A stretch of DNA of 64,000 nucleotides. Origin: Halomonas sp. 'Soap Lake #6'. Its GTDB lineage: Bacteria; Pseudomonadota; Gammaproteobacteria; Pseudomonadales; Halomonadaceae. Below, one piece after another: positions 16,553 through 25,610 of this stretch (the first letter of the stretch is position 1; the number at the start of each line of letters is the position of its first letter). Position numbers and translations under genes: made by a program. Under the pieces are notes generated by a model. That model saw only the letters and a list, made by a program, of their open reading frames with translations. It was not told where the DNA came from and ran no database searches. Location of the stretch: NCBI RefSeq assembly GCF_003031405.1, contig NZ_CP020469.1, positions 186,001 through 250,000 of the forward strand, given 5' to 3'.

Positions 16553-17792
16553 AATATTACTATGCACACCAAAAGTTCTTATGGCTACTGGGCTTAAAGA
16601 TTGGTATGAGGCAACGGAAGGAAATGCAATACTAATTACTGGGACAATAATAAATGAAGATTACCTCTCTGCGGCAAAAAAAATATTTAAAGAAATTATC
16701 CAAATATTTAATTACGAAAACTCAGATGAGGTTGAATTAGTTGCAGACAAAAAATGTAAAGAATATTCGGCTGAAGGTGTTATAGCTTTATCTGAAGTAG
16801 ATGTGTTACGCGCTGCTAGAGTGCGTGAAAATAATGGCTTAGAAGGGCTTTATTCATCTACTGCAGAAGTTTATAGAGATAAAAGTATAATGATAGAATA
16901 TGCTAAAAGTATGGGTATACCGTGTCCCAAGTCTAGTGTTGTTTCAAACGTGATTGAGCTGCAGGATTTTTATAATAAATTCAGCAAGAAACTAGTGTTT
17001 AAGCTTCCCTTTGGCCGTGGATCTTCAGGCGTGTCAGTAATAAAGAACCATCAAGATTATTGCAATTTAGTAAGGGGTGGCCCTTTTATATCCCAAGAAG
17101 TTAATTCACGATTTCTTGCTCAAGAATATATACCTTATGATTTGTATCGAGTTGATGGGGTCGTTATAAAAGGTGATTTAGTGCTTTGTAGTACGGCAAA
17201 GTATTATTCTTCTCACCATAATTTTTTAAATGGAGGGGCCCTAGGCAGTATAATGTTAATGCCGAGTGATGAAAGGCATTTAATTCTTAAAGAATTAACT
17301 GTTAAGATTTTAGAAAAAGCCCTTATGTACGATAAAAATTGTATTTTTCATGCAGAGTGGTTCATGAGCAACAAATTTGAAACATATTTATGCGAAGTGG
17401 CTATACGGCTTGGAGGGGGAGTTGTAAATGAAGATGTGAAAGCTGCTTACAATGGCTTTGACATAAAACTTGCCTATATTGCAGCATGCTTTGGTAATTA
17501 TGAGAATTGGATTAATAATCAGCCTTCTCCAGTTTTTAAACGAATAACTGGACAGCTTGGTGTTTCACCTAATAAAGGTAAACTAATAGAAAGGCCAAAA
17601 GTATGTGGTATTTCAGGTTTAATTAGTTTTTTTCAAAGAGGAGTTTTGGGTAAGGTTTATACTCAAATGGAAAGAACAAATGGAGAAGTAGCTAATTTTT
17701 TATTTGAAGGAAGTACTGAGGAGGAAGTTTTTGAGAGGCTCAAGATAGCTGAAGAATGGGTGAAATCTAATTATTTGTGGGAGGAGGTATAG
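16539..17792 (+). CDS. ATP-grasp carboxylate-amine ligase
   Basis: A 417-residue ATP-grasp enzyme. ATP-binding features: RDKSIMIEYAKSMGIPCPKS, KLVFKLPFGRGSSGVSV (nucleotide loop), AQEYIPYDLYRVDGVV, and metal/phosphate segment HAEWFMSNKF...LCEVAIRLGGG. Such enzymes activate a carboxylate as acyl phosphate and join it to an amine; free-standing ones make dipeptides or amino-acid conjugates (BacD, PGM1 type). It overlaps the MFS gene by 14 bases and is followed three bases later by the GNAT gene, so all are co-transcribed. Substrates cannot be read from sequence. Two adjacent ATGs (16539, 16542) are both possible starts. Confidence 0.85.
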   Translation: MMKYKILLCTPKVLMATGLKDWYEATEGNAILITGTIINEDYLSAAKKIFKEIIQIFNYENSDEVELVADKKCKEYSAEGVIALSEVDVLRAARVRENNGLEGLYSSTAEVYRDKSIMIEYAKSMGIPCPKSSVVSNVIELQDFYNKFSKKLVFKLPFGRGSSGVSVIKNHQDYCNLVRGGPFISQEVNSRFLAQEYIPYDLYRVDGVVIKGDLVLCSTAKYYSSHHNFLNGGALGSIMLMPSDERHLILKELTVKILEKALMYDKNCIFHAEWFMSNKFETYLCEVAIRLGGGVVNEDVKAAYNGFDIKLAYIAACFGNYENWINNQPSPVFKRITGQLGVSPNKGKLIERPKVCGISGLISFFQRGVLGKVYTQMERTNGEVANFLFEGSTEEEVFERLKIAEEWVKSNYLWEEV

Positions 17793-17795
17793 GTA

Positions 17796-18452
17796 ATGAA
17801 ATATGTTGTTCGTGAGCTTGAACCTTTACATGAAAAAGAAATATTAGAACTTAGGGAGAAGGTGTTAAATTCTTTGGAAGACAAAGACTTTTATATACCA
17901 GAAGACGATCAAAGTGATTTTATATTGTCTCACTTCCCCCCTAATGGCAGAACACTTGGAGTCTTTAAAGATTTAAAACTTATAGCTTATGGCGCAATAT
18001 TATTTAAATCTTCCTCATCGGAAAATAATTTATCAAGTATTTCAGGACTAAATGAAAAGCTATCATTAAATATAGTGGATTTTTCAGCTTTTATGACTCA
18101 CCCAGATTTTAGAGGTGAAGGGTTGCATAAGAAATTGCTTAACGAATGCGATAAAGTAGCTGATTCTTACAATAAGAAAGCTTATTTGGCAATGATTTCA
18201 ACGAAAAATTTTATTAGTCTTAAAAATTTTCTAGCGGTAGGCTTTAGAATTGAAGCAATTTGTAAGCCTTGTGAAAATCATAATAACTTAAGGTTCATAG
18301 TCGCAAAAACAGAAAATTTCAAACCATCTCCACCAAGTACCTTTGTTGATATCGATGATGTTGATGGCCATAGACGGGAACTAAAGTCAGGTAAAGCAGG
18401 GTGCTTAATTTTTCCAGGAAAGTCTGGGGAAATGTGCGTAGGTTATTGTTAA
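17796..18452 (+). CDS. GNAT family N-acetyltransferase-like protein
   Basis: A 218-residue protein. The acetyl-CoA-binding motif is seen as MTHPDFRGEGLHKKLLNECD (about residues 107-126), with a C-terminal YLAMISTKNFISLKNFLAVG strand-helix typical of GNAT folds. It follows the ATP-grasp gene by three bases. Probably it acylates a precursor or product of the pathway. The C-terminal ~45 residues look like an extension. No known close family recognised. Confidence 0.7.
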   Translation: MKYVVRELEPLHEKEILELREKVLNSLEDKDFYIPEDDQSDFILSHFPPNGRTLGVFKDLKLIAYGAILFKSSSSENNLSSISGLNEKLSLNIVDFSAFMTHPDFRGEGLHKKLLNECDKVADSYNKKAYLAMISTKNFISLKNFLAVGFRIEAICKPCENHNNLRFIVAKTENFKPSPPSTFVDIDDVDGHRRELKSGKAGCLIFPGKSGEMCVGYC

Positions 18453-18463
18453 AGGGGGATTTC

Positions 18464-20008
18464 ATGAAAAATCAACTCGAAAGTTTATACGACATATGTA
18501 TAGTAGGCGGAGGTGCTATATGTTCTGCCTTACTTAATTCTTTGTGTAAAAATAATTGCACCAAAAGAAAAATAGCTATAATAGCTCCTGATCGTGAGAT
18601 TGGGCCTGGCTCTGTATATAAATGTGATCTCACAACAAATCTTATTAATAGAACAGTAGCAGGAATGTATATTGATAGCAATGACAAGCATGGCTTCTAT
18701 AAATGGCTGATAAAACAACCGAGGAAAAGATATAATCTGAAAGATAGTGACTATGATGAATTACATAAAGCCCATGTGCCAAGAGAAATATTTGGTCATT
18801 TCTTGAAAGAATCGAGTATTGATGCAATTCAGTTTTTGAGGCTAAAAAACAATTGCATTGACCATTTTATAGACACTGCAGAGGATTTGAATAAAACTGC
18901 TGATGAAAAATATGGAATTTCCACTAAAAAAGGAAAGTATTTTGTTTCGAAGTCGGTTGTAATTGCAATAGGGAGTGGTCAGAGAAATCCTTATAAGGAA
19001 TTCAATAAAAATAAAAGCTATAGCTCAGTTCCTTATCCTGTAGCTAATGTGATATCGTCTATCCCAAGTGATAGTGTTAATATTGGAATAATAGGCAATC
19101 AGCTAAGCGCTATTGATGTTGCTATAGCTGTTTTGCTTAATAAAAAAAATTCCCACATTACTATGTTTTCAAGGACTTCAACTATCCCGCCTATATCCGA
19201 TAGAAATGACGCTTTAGAAAAAATTATTGGTCAAGATGTTTTGAAGCTGTCTAATATAGACGACTCTATTAGTTTGAATAAAGCAGCTAAATTGTTTGCC
19301 AGTAAGATTAAGAAAGAAGTGATGCCAAATTTTTCACTTAGCTCCTTTCTTCACAATGATAATGCAGAGGAGTCTCATAAAATTTCAATCGAAGATCAAA
19401 TTCTTTATAAGACGATTTCTTCTTGTTCTGAGGGGCTTTGGCATAAGCTAGATAGAAATTCTAAAGTTGTTTTCTTTAAATATTTTAAGAATCGATTTTT
19501 TTCAAAAATAACTCCAATGGCTTCACCGAACTATAAAATTATAATGAGAGCTAAAGAATCTGGTCGTCTTAATTTTGTAAATAATATTAGTTGTATTAAG
19601 GCTGCATCTTTTGATGATGGGTTCGAAATAACGACCAAAAATGCTGAGCGATACTGTGTTGACTTTCTTATCAATGCTGGTGGTGCAGGCATCAGACCAG
19701 ACGAGTTTCCTTCTATTGTCTCAAGAATGATATCAAATGGGATATTAAAAAGTAATGAAATATCTGGAATTGAGGTTGATTATAAAACTAATCAGATTGT
19801 TGGGCGTGAAAACAGGATACAAAAGGGGTTATTTGCGTTAGGTAATATTACATCCGGAGTTTTTCTTTACACTAGCTCTCTTCCAAAGAATGTAGAGCAT
19901 GTGGAAAAAATAGTGCCAATTATACTTAGCGAGACGGCCCGGGTTGAAATGAATACCGAGTCAACAAATGCTAGCGACAAAAAGCATATAAAAAAAGAGT
20001 GCTTATAG
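18464..20008 (+). CDS. FAD/NAD(P)-binding oxidoreductase
   Basis: A 514-residue protein from ATG 18464, chosen for its AAGGGGG ribosome binding site; the frame extends upstream into the GNAT gene. N-terminal FAD fingerprint YDICIVGGGAICSALLNSL, then VVIAIGSGQRNP and a second Rossmann-like motif VNIGIIGNQLSAIDVAIAVL, as in the FAD-NAD(P)-binding (NAD_binding_9) group that includes N-hydroxylase-like proteins. NAGGAGIRPDEFPS near the end precedes a third FAD contact. It is the last gene of the lux-box operon and probably oxidises the pathway intermediate. Reaction unknown. Confidence 0.75.
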   Translation: MKNQLESLYDICIVGGGAICSALLNSLCKNNCTKRKIAIIAPDREIGPGSVYKCDLTTNLINRTVAGMYIDSNDKHGFYKWLIKQPRKRYNLKDSDYDELHKAHVPREIFGHFLKESSIDAIQFLRLKNNCIDHFIDTAEDLNKTADEKYGISTKKGKYFVSKSVVIAIGSGQRNPYKEFNKNKSYSSVPYPVANVISSIPSDSVNIGIIGNQLSAIDVAIAVLLNKKNSHITMFSRTSTIPPISDRNDALEKIIGQDVLKLSNIDDSISLNKAAKLFASKIKKEVMPNFSLSSFLHNDNAEESHKISIEDQILYKTISSCSEGLWHKLDRNSKVVFFKYFKNRFFSKITPMASPNYKIIMRAKESGRLNFVNNISCIKAASFDDGFEITTKNAERYCVDFLINAGGAGIRPDEFPSIVSRMISNGILKSNEISGIEVDYKTNQIVGRENRIQKGLFALGNITSGVFLYTSSLPKNVEHVEKIVPIILSETARVEMNTESTNASDKKHIKKECL

Positions 20009-20014
20009 GAAATT

Positions 20015-20405
20015 TCTATCACGGCACTGTCGCCACCCGCTGCGGTTGCCAGCAATGAAGGCGCTTTTGTGCTGGGTGTACATGTTGATAAAAAGGCAGA
20101 CACACGGTGCCGCTGAGCATGCAGAGCGGGATGCTACAGAAAACGCTTGGCTCAGACACTTGGCCAAGAAAGTGGAGCTGCATGGCAAGCCCAAAGCCTA
20201 TGCCTAAAACTAATAGCAGACCCGTTCTGGAGCCGCAACTCATCTGCGTTTTGCTCGGTTTACTCCCGACCGCCGTTAACCATGTGGCGGGCAGGGCGAT
20301 CATCATGCCTAGCCATAACCGCGTGTTGTACGCTCGCCAAGCAGTATAAGCAAGAGACCAAAGGCGATGGTGATCATCGCAACAGAGCTAACAGACATCA
20401 CTTTT
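20015..20405 (-). pseudogene. Decayed second copy of the DMT transporter
   Basis: Read on the minus strand, MSVSSVAMITIAFGLLLILL followed, after a frameshift, by MIALPATWLTAVGSK and GLLLVLGIGFGLAMQLHFLG matches the intact DMT gene at 6988 (VSAVSMVMISLGLSFIFLGE; VIALPAIWLTAGGK; LILGVGAGIGFALQLHFLGQ). Stops and frameshifts break it. It directly follows the biosynthetic operon and marks the right edge of the accessory region. Confidence 0.8.
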
Positions 20406-20539
20406 GGCCTAAACGACAGTCACTGAATTAGGTTGGTCAACATTGGTTGAGTGAGATCACTCAGCAGAGCAAAGCTCGGCACCTGATTTGATGTTGCTAG
20501 CGGTAGCGATTGGGTAATATCGCTGCGTTAAGAGCCTGA

Positions 20540-20914
20540 TCAATCTTCCCGAACCCGGTCATATCGCTCTACAGCAGGGAGGGGCGGCAACCAATGTTCA
20601 CGTCGAATGTTCCAAAGCTCATACGTCGGTTTCAGCTGATTGGGTGCATCAAGGGCGCCAAGATGTATTTCGATTTCTTCCTCGCTTACCGAAAAAACCG
20701 ACGAACCGCATGTCGAACAAAAGTAGCGCCCCTGATAACTGTGTGGTTCGCCTTCGGTAATGACAGCTTGCTTGGGGTAAACAGCAGCCGCATAGAAAAG
20801 TGCCCCGTGATGCTTGCGACAATCCAGACAGTGGCAAATACCTACCCGAAGCGGCTCGCCATTGGCCACGATTCGGATTTTACCGCAGAGACAGCCACCC
20901 GTTAGTTGAGCCAT
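20540..20914 (-). CDS. GFA family protein (glutathione-dependent formaldehyde-activating enzyme-like)
   Basis: A 124-residue zinc-binding protein with the full GFA signature: GGCLCGKIR at the N-terminus, CHCLDCRKHHGALF (~31-44) and FCSTCGSSVF (~69-78). The founding member promotes the reaction of formaldehyde with glutathione, though many family members act on other adducts. It stands alone on the minus strand after the DMT remnant and has backbone base composition. Confidence 0.88.
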   Translation of the reverse strand: MAQLTGGCLCGKIRIVANGEPLRVGICHCLDCRKHHGALFYAAAVYPKQAVITEGEPHSYQGRYFCSTCGSSVFSVSEEEIEIHLGALDAPNQLKPTYELWNIRREHWLPPLPAVERYDRVRED

Positions 20915-21060
20915 TGCTAATCTCCGGAAGACTCATACATTCAAAGTAGGTGGCTCTTCTGGTTTTGTCTTGCTGCCGCTTCGTTCGTATTTGGTGCCAG
21001 CAAACTGACATAAACCGAACTGTTGTAGGAGTCGGATTTACCCTCCGAGCCTGGAATTAG

Positions 21061-21297
21061 GTCGTATCTCGGTTACTGGCAGGCGCTGGTCTTAAGCTGG
21101 TAACCATCCGCGCTATCGGATTATGGTGCCTGAAGAGTTTGCATGACGGTACACCCGATTTCGATGCCATTGATCGCCCACGAGCAGCGGATCTGCCCGC
21201 CGTACGTTGGAAACTAATCAATCTGGAAAAGCTGAAAAACGAAAACGCCGCTAAACATGCTGAACAACGTCATGAGCTGGCAGTGTTGCTAGGGTAG
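21061..21297 (+). pseudogene. C-terminal fragment of an unrecognised gene
   Basis: An open stretch of 78 codons preceded directly by a stop and without a start. It encodes protein-like sequence: LLAGAGLKLVTIRAIGLWCL, then PDFDAIDRPRAADLPAVRWK and a charged helical tail ending HELAVLLG. It looks like the intact tail of a conserved protein whose front has been lost. I could not name the family. The flanking bases 20915-21060 hold nothing recognisable. Confidence 0.4.
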
Positions 21298-21397
21298 GGA
21301 GGCTAAATCGGCGCCCTTGTTTTAACTTTTATTAAAAATAATCCTTCACTGTTCAATCATGCTCACTTCGAAAATACCCCTTGAGCCGAATACAAAG

Positions 21398-21427
21398 CCC
21401 AATCGGCTCAATTTGTGAGCCGATTGG
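21398..21427 (-). terminator. Probable transcription terminator of the cupin gene
   Basis: CCAATCGGCTCA and TGAGCCGATTGG form a 12-bp perfect stem with a 5-base loop, 25 bases beyond the cupin stop codon. The T-tract on the minus strand is poor, so the terminator may be weak or only an mRNA-stabilising hairpin. Confidence 0.55.
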
Positions 21428-21451
21428 ATCATTGCTGAGCTTTGCCCTCTT

Positions 21452-21970
21452 CTAAGAACCTTTCCCCCAAAGTGATGTTAGTAGCCCGCCTACCGGTGTC
21501 TCTTTTGGTAAGGTCACGGAAGCCACTCGCGCTTGTGCGGCCGCAAGCTGTGCCGGGTCGCCGCGCTCAATTTCAGGATTTTGATCCGATGGGTAGGCGC
21601 CTACCATGCAGAAATCATCGTCCGCCTCTAGGCTGGCATGCACAATTCCTGCTGGAAGCACGAGTACATCGCCTGGGTAAAGCATCAGCTCGCTGCCGTT
21701 AGGGCCTCCCAACTGTGCCAGGGCTTGCCCACGGAAAACGCCTAATGCCTCGTGGGCAGTGGAGTGAAAGTGATCAAAGTCATACAGGTGGTAGCGCCAC
21801 GCAGGCGGCCATCCATGGCGTTTAAACATAGCTTCGAACGTTTCGGCCGCTTTTTCGGCGTTGCTGTTATCGATGACGTGGCGGTAAATCAGTACCGGCA
21901 GCGGGGAGTTGGGAAAACCGTTCGTTTCATCGCTGTCGAAATAAAGCGTTTCAGGCTGAGGGATACTCAC
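21452..21970 (-). CDS. Cupin domain protein (YjlB-like)
   Basis: A 172-residue cupin. Recognisable elements are DHFHSTAHEALGVFRGQALA (first cupin motif with His/Glu ligands), ELMLYPGDVLVLPAGIVHAS (second motif) and a C-terminal conserved GAYPSDQNPEIERGDP as in the Bacillus YjlB family. Enzymatic role is unknown for this group. GTG 21970 is preceded by AGGAGG at good distance. It stands alone between a gene fragment and the AraC gene. Confidence 0.8.
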   Translation of the reverse strand: MSIPQPETLYFDSDETNGFPNSPLPVLIYRHVIDNSNAEKAAETFEAMFKRHGWPPAWRYHLYDFDHFHSTAHEALGVFRGQALAQLGGPNGSELMLYPGDVLVLPAGIVHASLEADDDFCMVGAYPSDQNPEIERGDPAQLAAAQARVASVTLPKETPVGGLLTSLWGKGS

Positions 21971-22143
21971 TATGGCCTCCTAATGCTGAGTTAAGCGGCG
22001 AAGTTTGTAGATATCCGTTCTAGCCTAGCAGTGCTTTTTCACTATTGCGGCCTTGCACAGCTCGCATCTGTTGATCTGTAGCACCAGATCAGGAGCGCTG
22101 TAATGCTCTGAACCGTCTCGCCAACACCTGAACAAACTGCTTA

Positions 22144-22929
22144 TCACTCCCCCTGCGGGCGAGTAGCAGCCTGAACAAAGGCGGTGGGAGATTGACCAAG
22201 CACCTTACGAAACATGCTGGAGAATGCGCCAGGGCTATCGTAGCCGAGCTCCAGTGCGGTTCGGGTAACGGAACTGCCGGACAGTAGCCTGGGCAGAGCC
22301 GCCATAAGACAAGCCTGTTGGCGCCATACAGCAAAGGACATACCGGTCTGTTGACGGAACAGGCGGTTGAAGGTGCGTGGGCTACGATGCAGCTGCCGGG
22401 CCCACTCCTCGGGGAGAGTGTGAATGTGCGGCTGGCTGAGAAAGTCTCTGCACAGGCTGGCTAATTGAGGGTCATGGGGTAAGGGCGCAAACAGCGGCAG
22501 GGCTTGCGTCTGTTGCAGTTCGTATAGGAGCAGTTGTGCAAGAGCGCCGTCACGGCCTTTTTCGTCATAGAGCGCAGGTATATAAGCGGAAGCCAGCAGT
22601 AGATGGTGTAGGAGATGCGTCACGACTAATACTTCACAGTTGTGGGAAGCGCGTGGCGCGGCGTGGGGCTCGATATACAGGCTTCGGGTGCTAACCCCAT
22701 CCATGCGTACTTGATGGCGCTTGCCCGCAGGCAGCCAGACGCCGCTATAAGGCGGCACCATCCAGGTGCCGTCATCCGTATTGACTTCCATCACGCCGCT
22801 CATTCCGTAAAGAAACTGGGCGCGGCGATGGGTATGAAAGTCGAGCAGTGTGCCAGGGGTGTAGTCAGTGCCAATGGCCACAATGGGCCGTGCTACATGA
22901 TCCACATCTGATAGAGGCGTATTGAGCAT
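22144..22929 (-). CDS. AraC family transcriptional regulator
   Basis: A 261-residue regulator. An N-terminal cupin effector domain (IVAIGTDYTPGTLLDFHTHR, then WLPAGKRHQVRM) precedes a C-terminal double helix-turn-helix (LPEEWARQLHRSPRTFNRLF, LELGYDSPGAFSSMFRKVLG). I use ATG 22929; a TTG at 22986 is less likely. It is divergent from the TauE-type gene (101 bases apart), which is its probable target, an arrangement common for this AraC subgroup. Confidence 0.85.
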   Translation of the reverse strand: MLNTPLSDVDHVARPIVAIGTDYTPGTLLDFHTHRRAQFLYGMSGVMEVNTDDGTWMVPPYSGVWLPAGKRHQVRMDGVSTRSLYIEPHAAPRASHNCEVLVVTHLLHHLLLASAYIPALYDEKGRDGALAQLLLYELQQTQALPLFAPLPHDPQLASLCRDFLSQPHIHTLPEEWARQLHRSPRTFNRLFRQQTGMSFAVWRQQACLMAALPRLLSGSSVTRTALELGYDSPGAFSSMFRKVLGQSPTAFVQAATRPQGE

Positions 22930-23030
22930 TATCGTCAACCTGGCTGAAACGCGTTGATTGTTGTCCGAGTGGCGAATGTCGGCCAATCCCCGCCAGCATA
23001 TAGTGCCTGCTGTTTTGTTTCATCAGGAGA

Positions 23031-23846
23031 GTGCCGGTGTATAGCGTATTGCTTCTCTGTGGCGGGGTGGCGGGGGTGACCACCGTGTTGTTTGGTTTCG
23101 GCGGTGGGTTTGTTGTTGTTCCTTTGCTGTATACCCTGCTGATTGCCGTCCATGGGGCGGATAGTGGCACCGGTCAGGCGGCCATGCATATCGCGGTGGC
23201 TACCTCGACGGCATTGATGGTATTTGCTGCTTCGCTGTCCACATGGCGCCACCATCAACGGCAGACCGTGCAGTGGCATCTGGTGCGTCCGCTGGTCGGC
23301 TATATCGCCATGGGGGCTGTGCTGGGCGCGGCGGCGGCCGTGTCGTTAAGTGGCGAGTGGGTACGCTGGGCGTTTATCGGCTATTTGGCCCTCACGATTA
23401 TGGATGCCGTTCTGCGGCCCGGTTTTCTGCATCAGGCGGAGAGCGATGTGCGTCCTATGGGACGTGGAGTAACGGCGATGACGGGTACCTTGATTGGTGC
23501 GGTGGCCGCCTTGTTAGGTGTTGGCGGCAGTGTGATGACCGTACCGCTCATGCGCCGTAGAGGCGCTAGCATGACGGCAGCCACCGCCATGGCCAACCCG
23601 TTGTCGTTGCCCATGGCAGTGAGTGGCACAGCGACGTATGTGTTGTTGTCAGCAAGTGACACCGCTTTGGGGGCTTGGTATGCGGGATATGTGGATCTGC
23701 GCGCGTTGCTGGTACTTGCAGTAGGCTCATGGCTCGGTATCCGACTGGCGTCGACCTGGATCGGGCGCATTCCTGACCGTATTCATGCCAGGGTATACCT
23801 GCTACTGCTGACCATGGTGATGGTGGTGATGTTTTTTGTACGTTGA
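23031..23846 (+). CDS. Sulfite exporter TauE/SafE family protein
   Basis: A 271-residue, eight-TM-type membrane protein with the paired glycine-rich repeats of TauE/SafE: GVAGVTTVLFGFGGGFVVVP in the first half and GTLIGAVAALLGVGGSVMTV in the second. The family exports sulfur-containing anions such as sulfoacetate or sulfite. GTG start at 23031 follows GGAGAG. It is divergent from the AraC gene and alone in its unit. Confidence 0.85.
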   Translation: MPVYSVLLLCGGVAGVTTVLFGFGGGFVVVPLLYTLLIAVHGADSGTGQAAMHIAVATSTALMVFAASLSTWRHHQRQTVQWHLVRPLVGYIAMGAVLGAAAAVSLSGEWVRWAFIGYLALTIMDAVLRPGFLHQAESDVRPMGRGVTAMTGTLIGAVAALLGVGGSVMTVPLMRRRGASMTAATAMANPLSLPMAVSGTATYVLLSASDTALGAWYAGYVDLRALLVLAVGSWLGIRLASTWIGRIPDRIHARVYLLLLTMVMVVMFFVR

Positions 23847-24060
23847 AGCGTCTAATTTTGCTTGGCAGAATCATAGCGATATTTTGCTGTATGAATGAAC
23901 AGTTTTTGTGGTAAGGTTTACTTAATCTCTGATTGCGGGCGCGCTTGAATCTCTCTTTTAGTATGGAAAGGTGACTACTGCCGTATTGAGTGCTGCTTGC
24001 TTGGGAGGTGCTTGTTTTAAAGACATAAAGCGTTTGATGTAAACCTGGGAGGCAGTACTC

Positions 24061-25053
24061 ATGAATGAGCAGCAAATACAGATATTCACCAGCGAAGATG
24101 GGCAAGCACACCTCGAGGTGGCGCTGGAGCAAGATACCGTTTGGTTGAGCCAAGCGCAGATGGGGGGCTTGTTCGCAACTACGTCCGAAAACGTTCTCAT
24201 GCACCTACAGAATATTTTTAAAGATGAGGAATTGAGTGAGCAGGCAACTACTAAGGATTTCTTAGTAGTTCGCCAAGAGGGTAAACGGCAGGTTCGACGC
24301 AGCATCAAGCATTACAATCTGGATGCTATTATTTCCGTTGGGTATCGGGTCAGTTCCAAGCGTGCCACCCAGTTTCGTAAATGGGCCACTCAGGTGCTAA
24401 AAGACCACTTAGTTCAAGGCTACACCCTAAATCAACGCCGTTTGACCGAGCGTGGTATAGAGTTTGAGCAGGCGGTGAGTTTGCTAAGCCGAACCCTGAC
24501 CAATCAAGGCTTGGTTTCAACCGAAGGCGAAGCGGTTGCCCGTGTAATTAGCGATTACGCCCGCTCCTGGAGTTTGCTACAGGGCTACGATGAGCAGCAG
24601 TTGGCGGAAGTGGGCATCAAACAGCTGGATATGCAGCCTTTAGGGTTGGAAGAGGCACTTCAGGCCATCGGTGAGTTGAAGCAGACCCTGATTGGCAAGG
24701 GGGAGGCCACAGAGCTATTCGGTCAGTTACGGGGTGACGGACTGACGTCTGCCCTGGCCACCATTGAGCAAGGCTTTGGGGATGAGCTTTTTTACCCCAA
24801 CGTCGCCACCCGCGCCGCGCACCTGCTTTACTTTGTGATCAAGAATCACCCTCTGGCCGATGGCAACAAACGCTGCGGTTCGTTTCTATTCTTGTGGTAC
24901 CTGCGCCGCAACGCCGCGTTGCTGGCAAAGCCAGTAGAGCAACTGATTAATGACAATACCCTAGTGGCCCTGGCCCTATTGGTGGCAGAAAGCCTACCGG
25001 ATCAGAAAACGCTGATGATTCGGCTGATCGAACATTTCATCTTGTTGCGATAG
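24061..25053 (+). CDS. RhuM family protein fused to a Fic/DOC domain
   Basis: A 330-residue two-domain protein. Residues 1-130 are RhuM (DTVWLSQAQMGGLFATTSEN, RQVRRSIKHYNLDAIISVGY, VSSKRATQFRKWATQVLKDH). The C-terminal half holds a Fic/DOC fold with the motif HPLADGNKRCGSFL at about 262. The motif has Lys instead of the usual GNGR arginine region, as in DOC kinase-like toxins. RhuM-Fic proteins are found in defence and pathogenicity islands. A remnant of a paralogue lies at 826. An antitoxin partner was not seen. Confidence 0.82.
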   Translation: MNEQQIQIFTSEDGQAHLEVALEQDTVWLSQAQMGGLFATTSENVLMHLQNIFKDEELSEQATTKDFLVVRQEGKRQVRRSIKHYNLDAIISVGYRVSSKRATQFRKWATQVLKDHLVQGYTLNQRRLTERGIEFEQAVSLLSRTLTNQGLVSTEGEAVARVISDYARSWSLLQGYDEQQLAEVGIKQLDMQPLGLEEALQAIGELKQTLIGKGEATELFGQLRGDGLTSALATIEQGFGDELFYPNVATRAAHLLYFVIKNHPLADGNKRCGSFLFLWYLRRNAALLAKPVEQLINDNTLVALALLVAESLPDQKTLMIRLIEHFILLR

Positions 25054-25090
25054 CTGTACCCCTCGCTGACGACCGCAGGGGCTGTGCCCA

Positions 25091-25387
25091 TTAAGCCTCT
25101 TCTATTCCATCCACTAGAAAAACGCGATAGTCGGCACCTTGGAAACGGTGTTTGCGTGCTTCCTGATAGGCGGGACTTTCGTACCAGGCGCGGGCGGCGG
25201 CCATATCGGGGAAGCGTAGAATCACCGCACCTTCCATGGCGCTTCCTTCTAGTACCTCAAAATCACCATAAAAGGCGAGCGGCTGTGGGTCGTGGCCTTC
25301 GCGGGCGGCTTTGGCCTTTTCGCTGTAGCGCTTCATTTCTTCGTTGTCGTGAGTGTGCTCACGGGTTAGTACGATGTAGGCAGGCAT
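25091..25387 (-). CDS. DUF1330 domain-containing protein
   Basis: A 98-residue ferredoxin-like alpha/beta barrel protein of the DUF1330 family (MPAYIVLTREHT, GDFEVLEGSAMEGAVILRFP, AARAWYESPAYQEARKHRF, ADYRVFLVDG). ATG 25387 is taken because AAGGAG precedes it; the frame extends further upstream. Function is unknown; dimeric alpha/beta barrel. A decayed paralogue lies 2.4 kb downstream at 27748-27975. Confidence 0.85.
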   Translation of the reverse strand: MPAYIVLTREHTHDNEEMKRYSEKAKAAREGHDPQPLAFYGDFEVLEGSAMEGAVILRFPDMAAARAWYESPAYQEARKHRFQGADYRVFLVDGIEEA

Positions 25388-25610
25388 TCGGCTCTCCTTG
25401 TTGGTATAAAAGGCGCTATGCAATCATACCTGTTGTTGGTTGGGCGCTGTCCACTTACTCTCATAACCTTAATCTCAAATCCCTGCTCTCAAAACCTTGC
25501 TCCCAAAGCCCCATTAGCAAACCACCTACCTATTCGATTGCCTTGATAGCAACTGTCGGTATCATATCGTGGGTGTTGTCCATCATTACGCCCCTTTACC
25601 GCGAGCTTCT

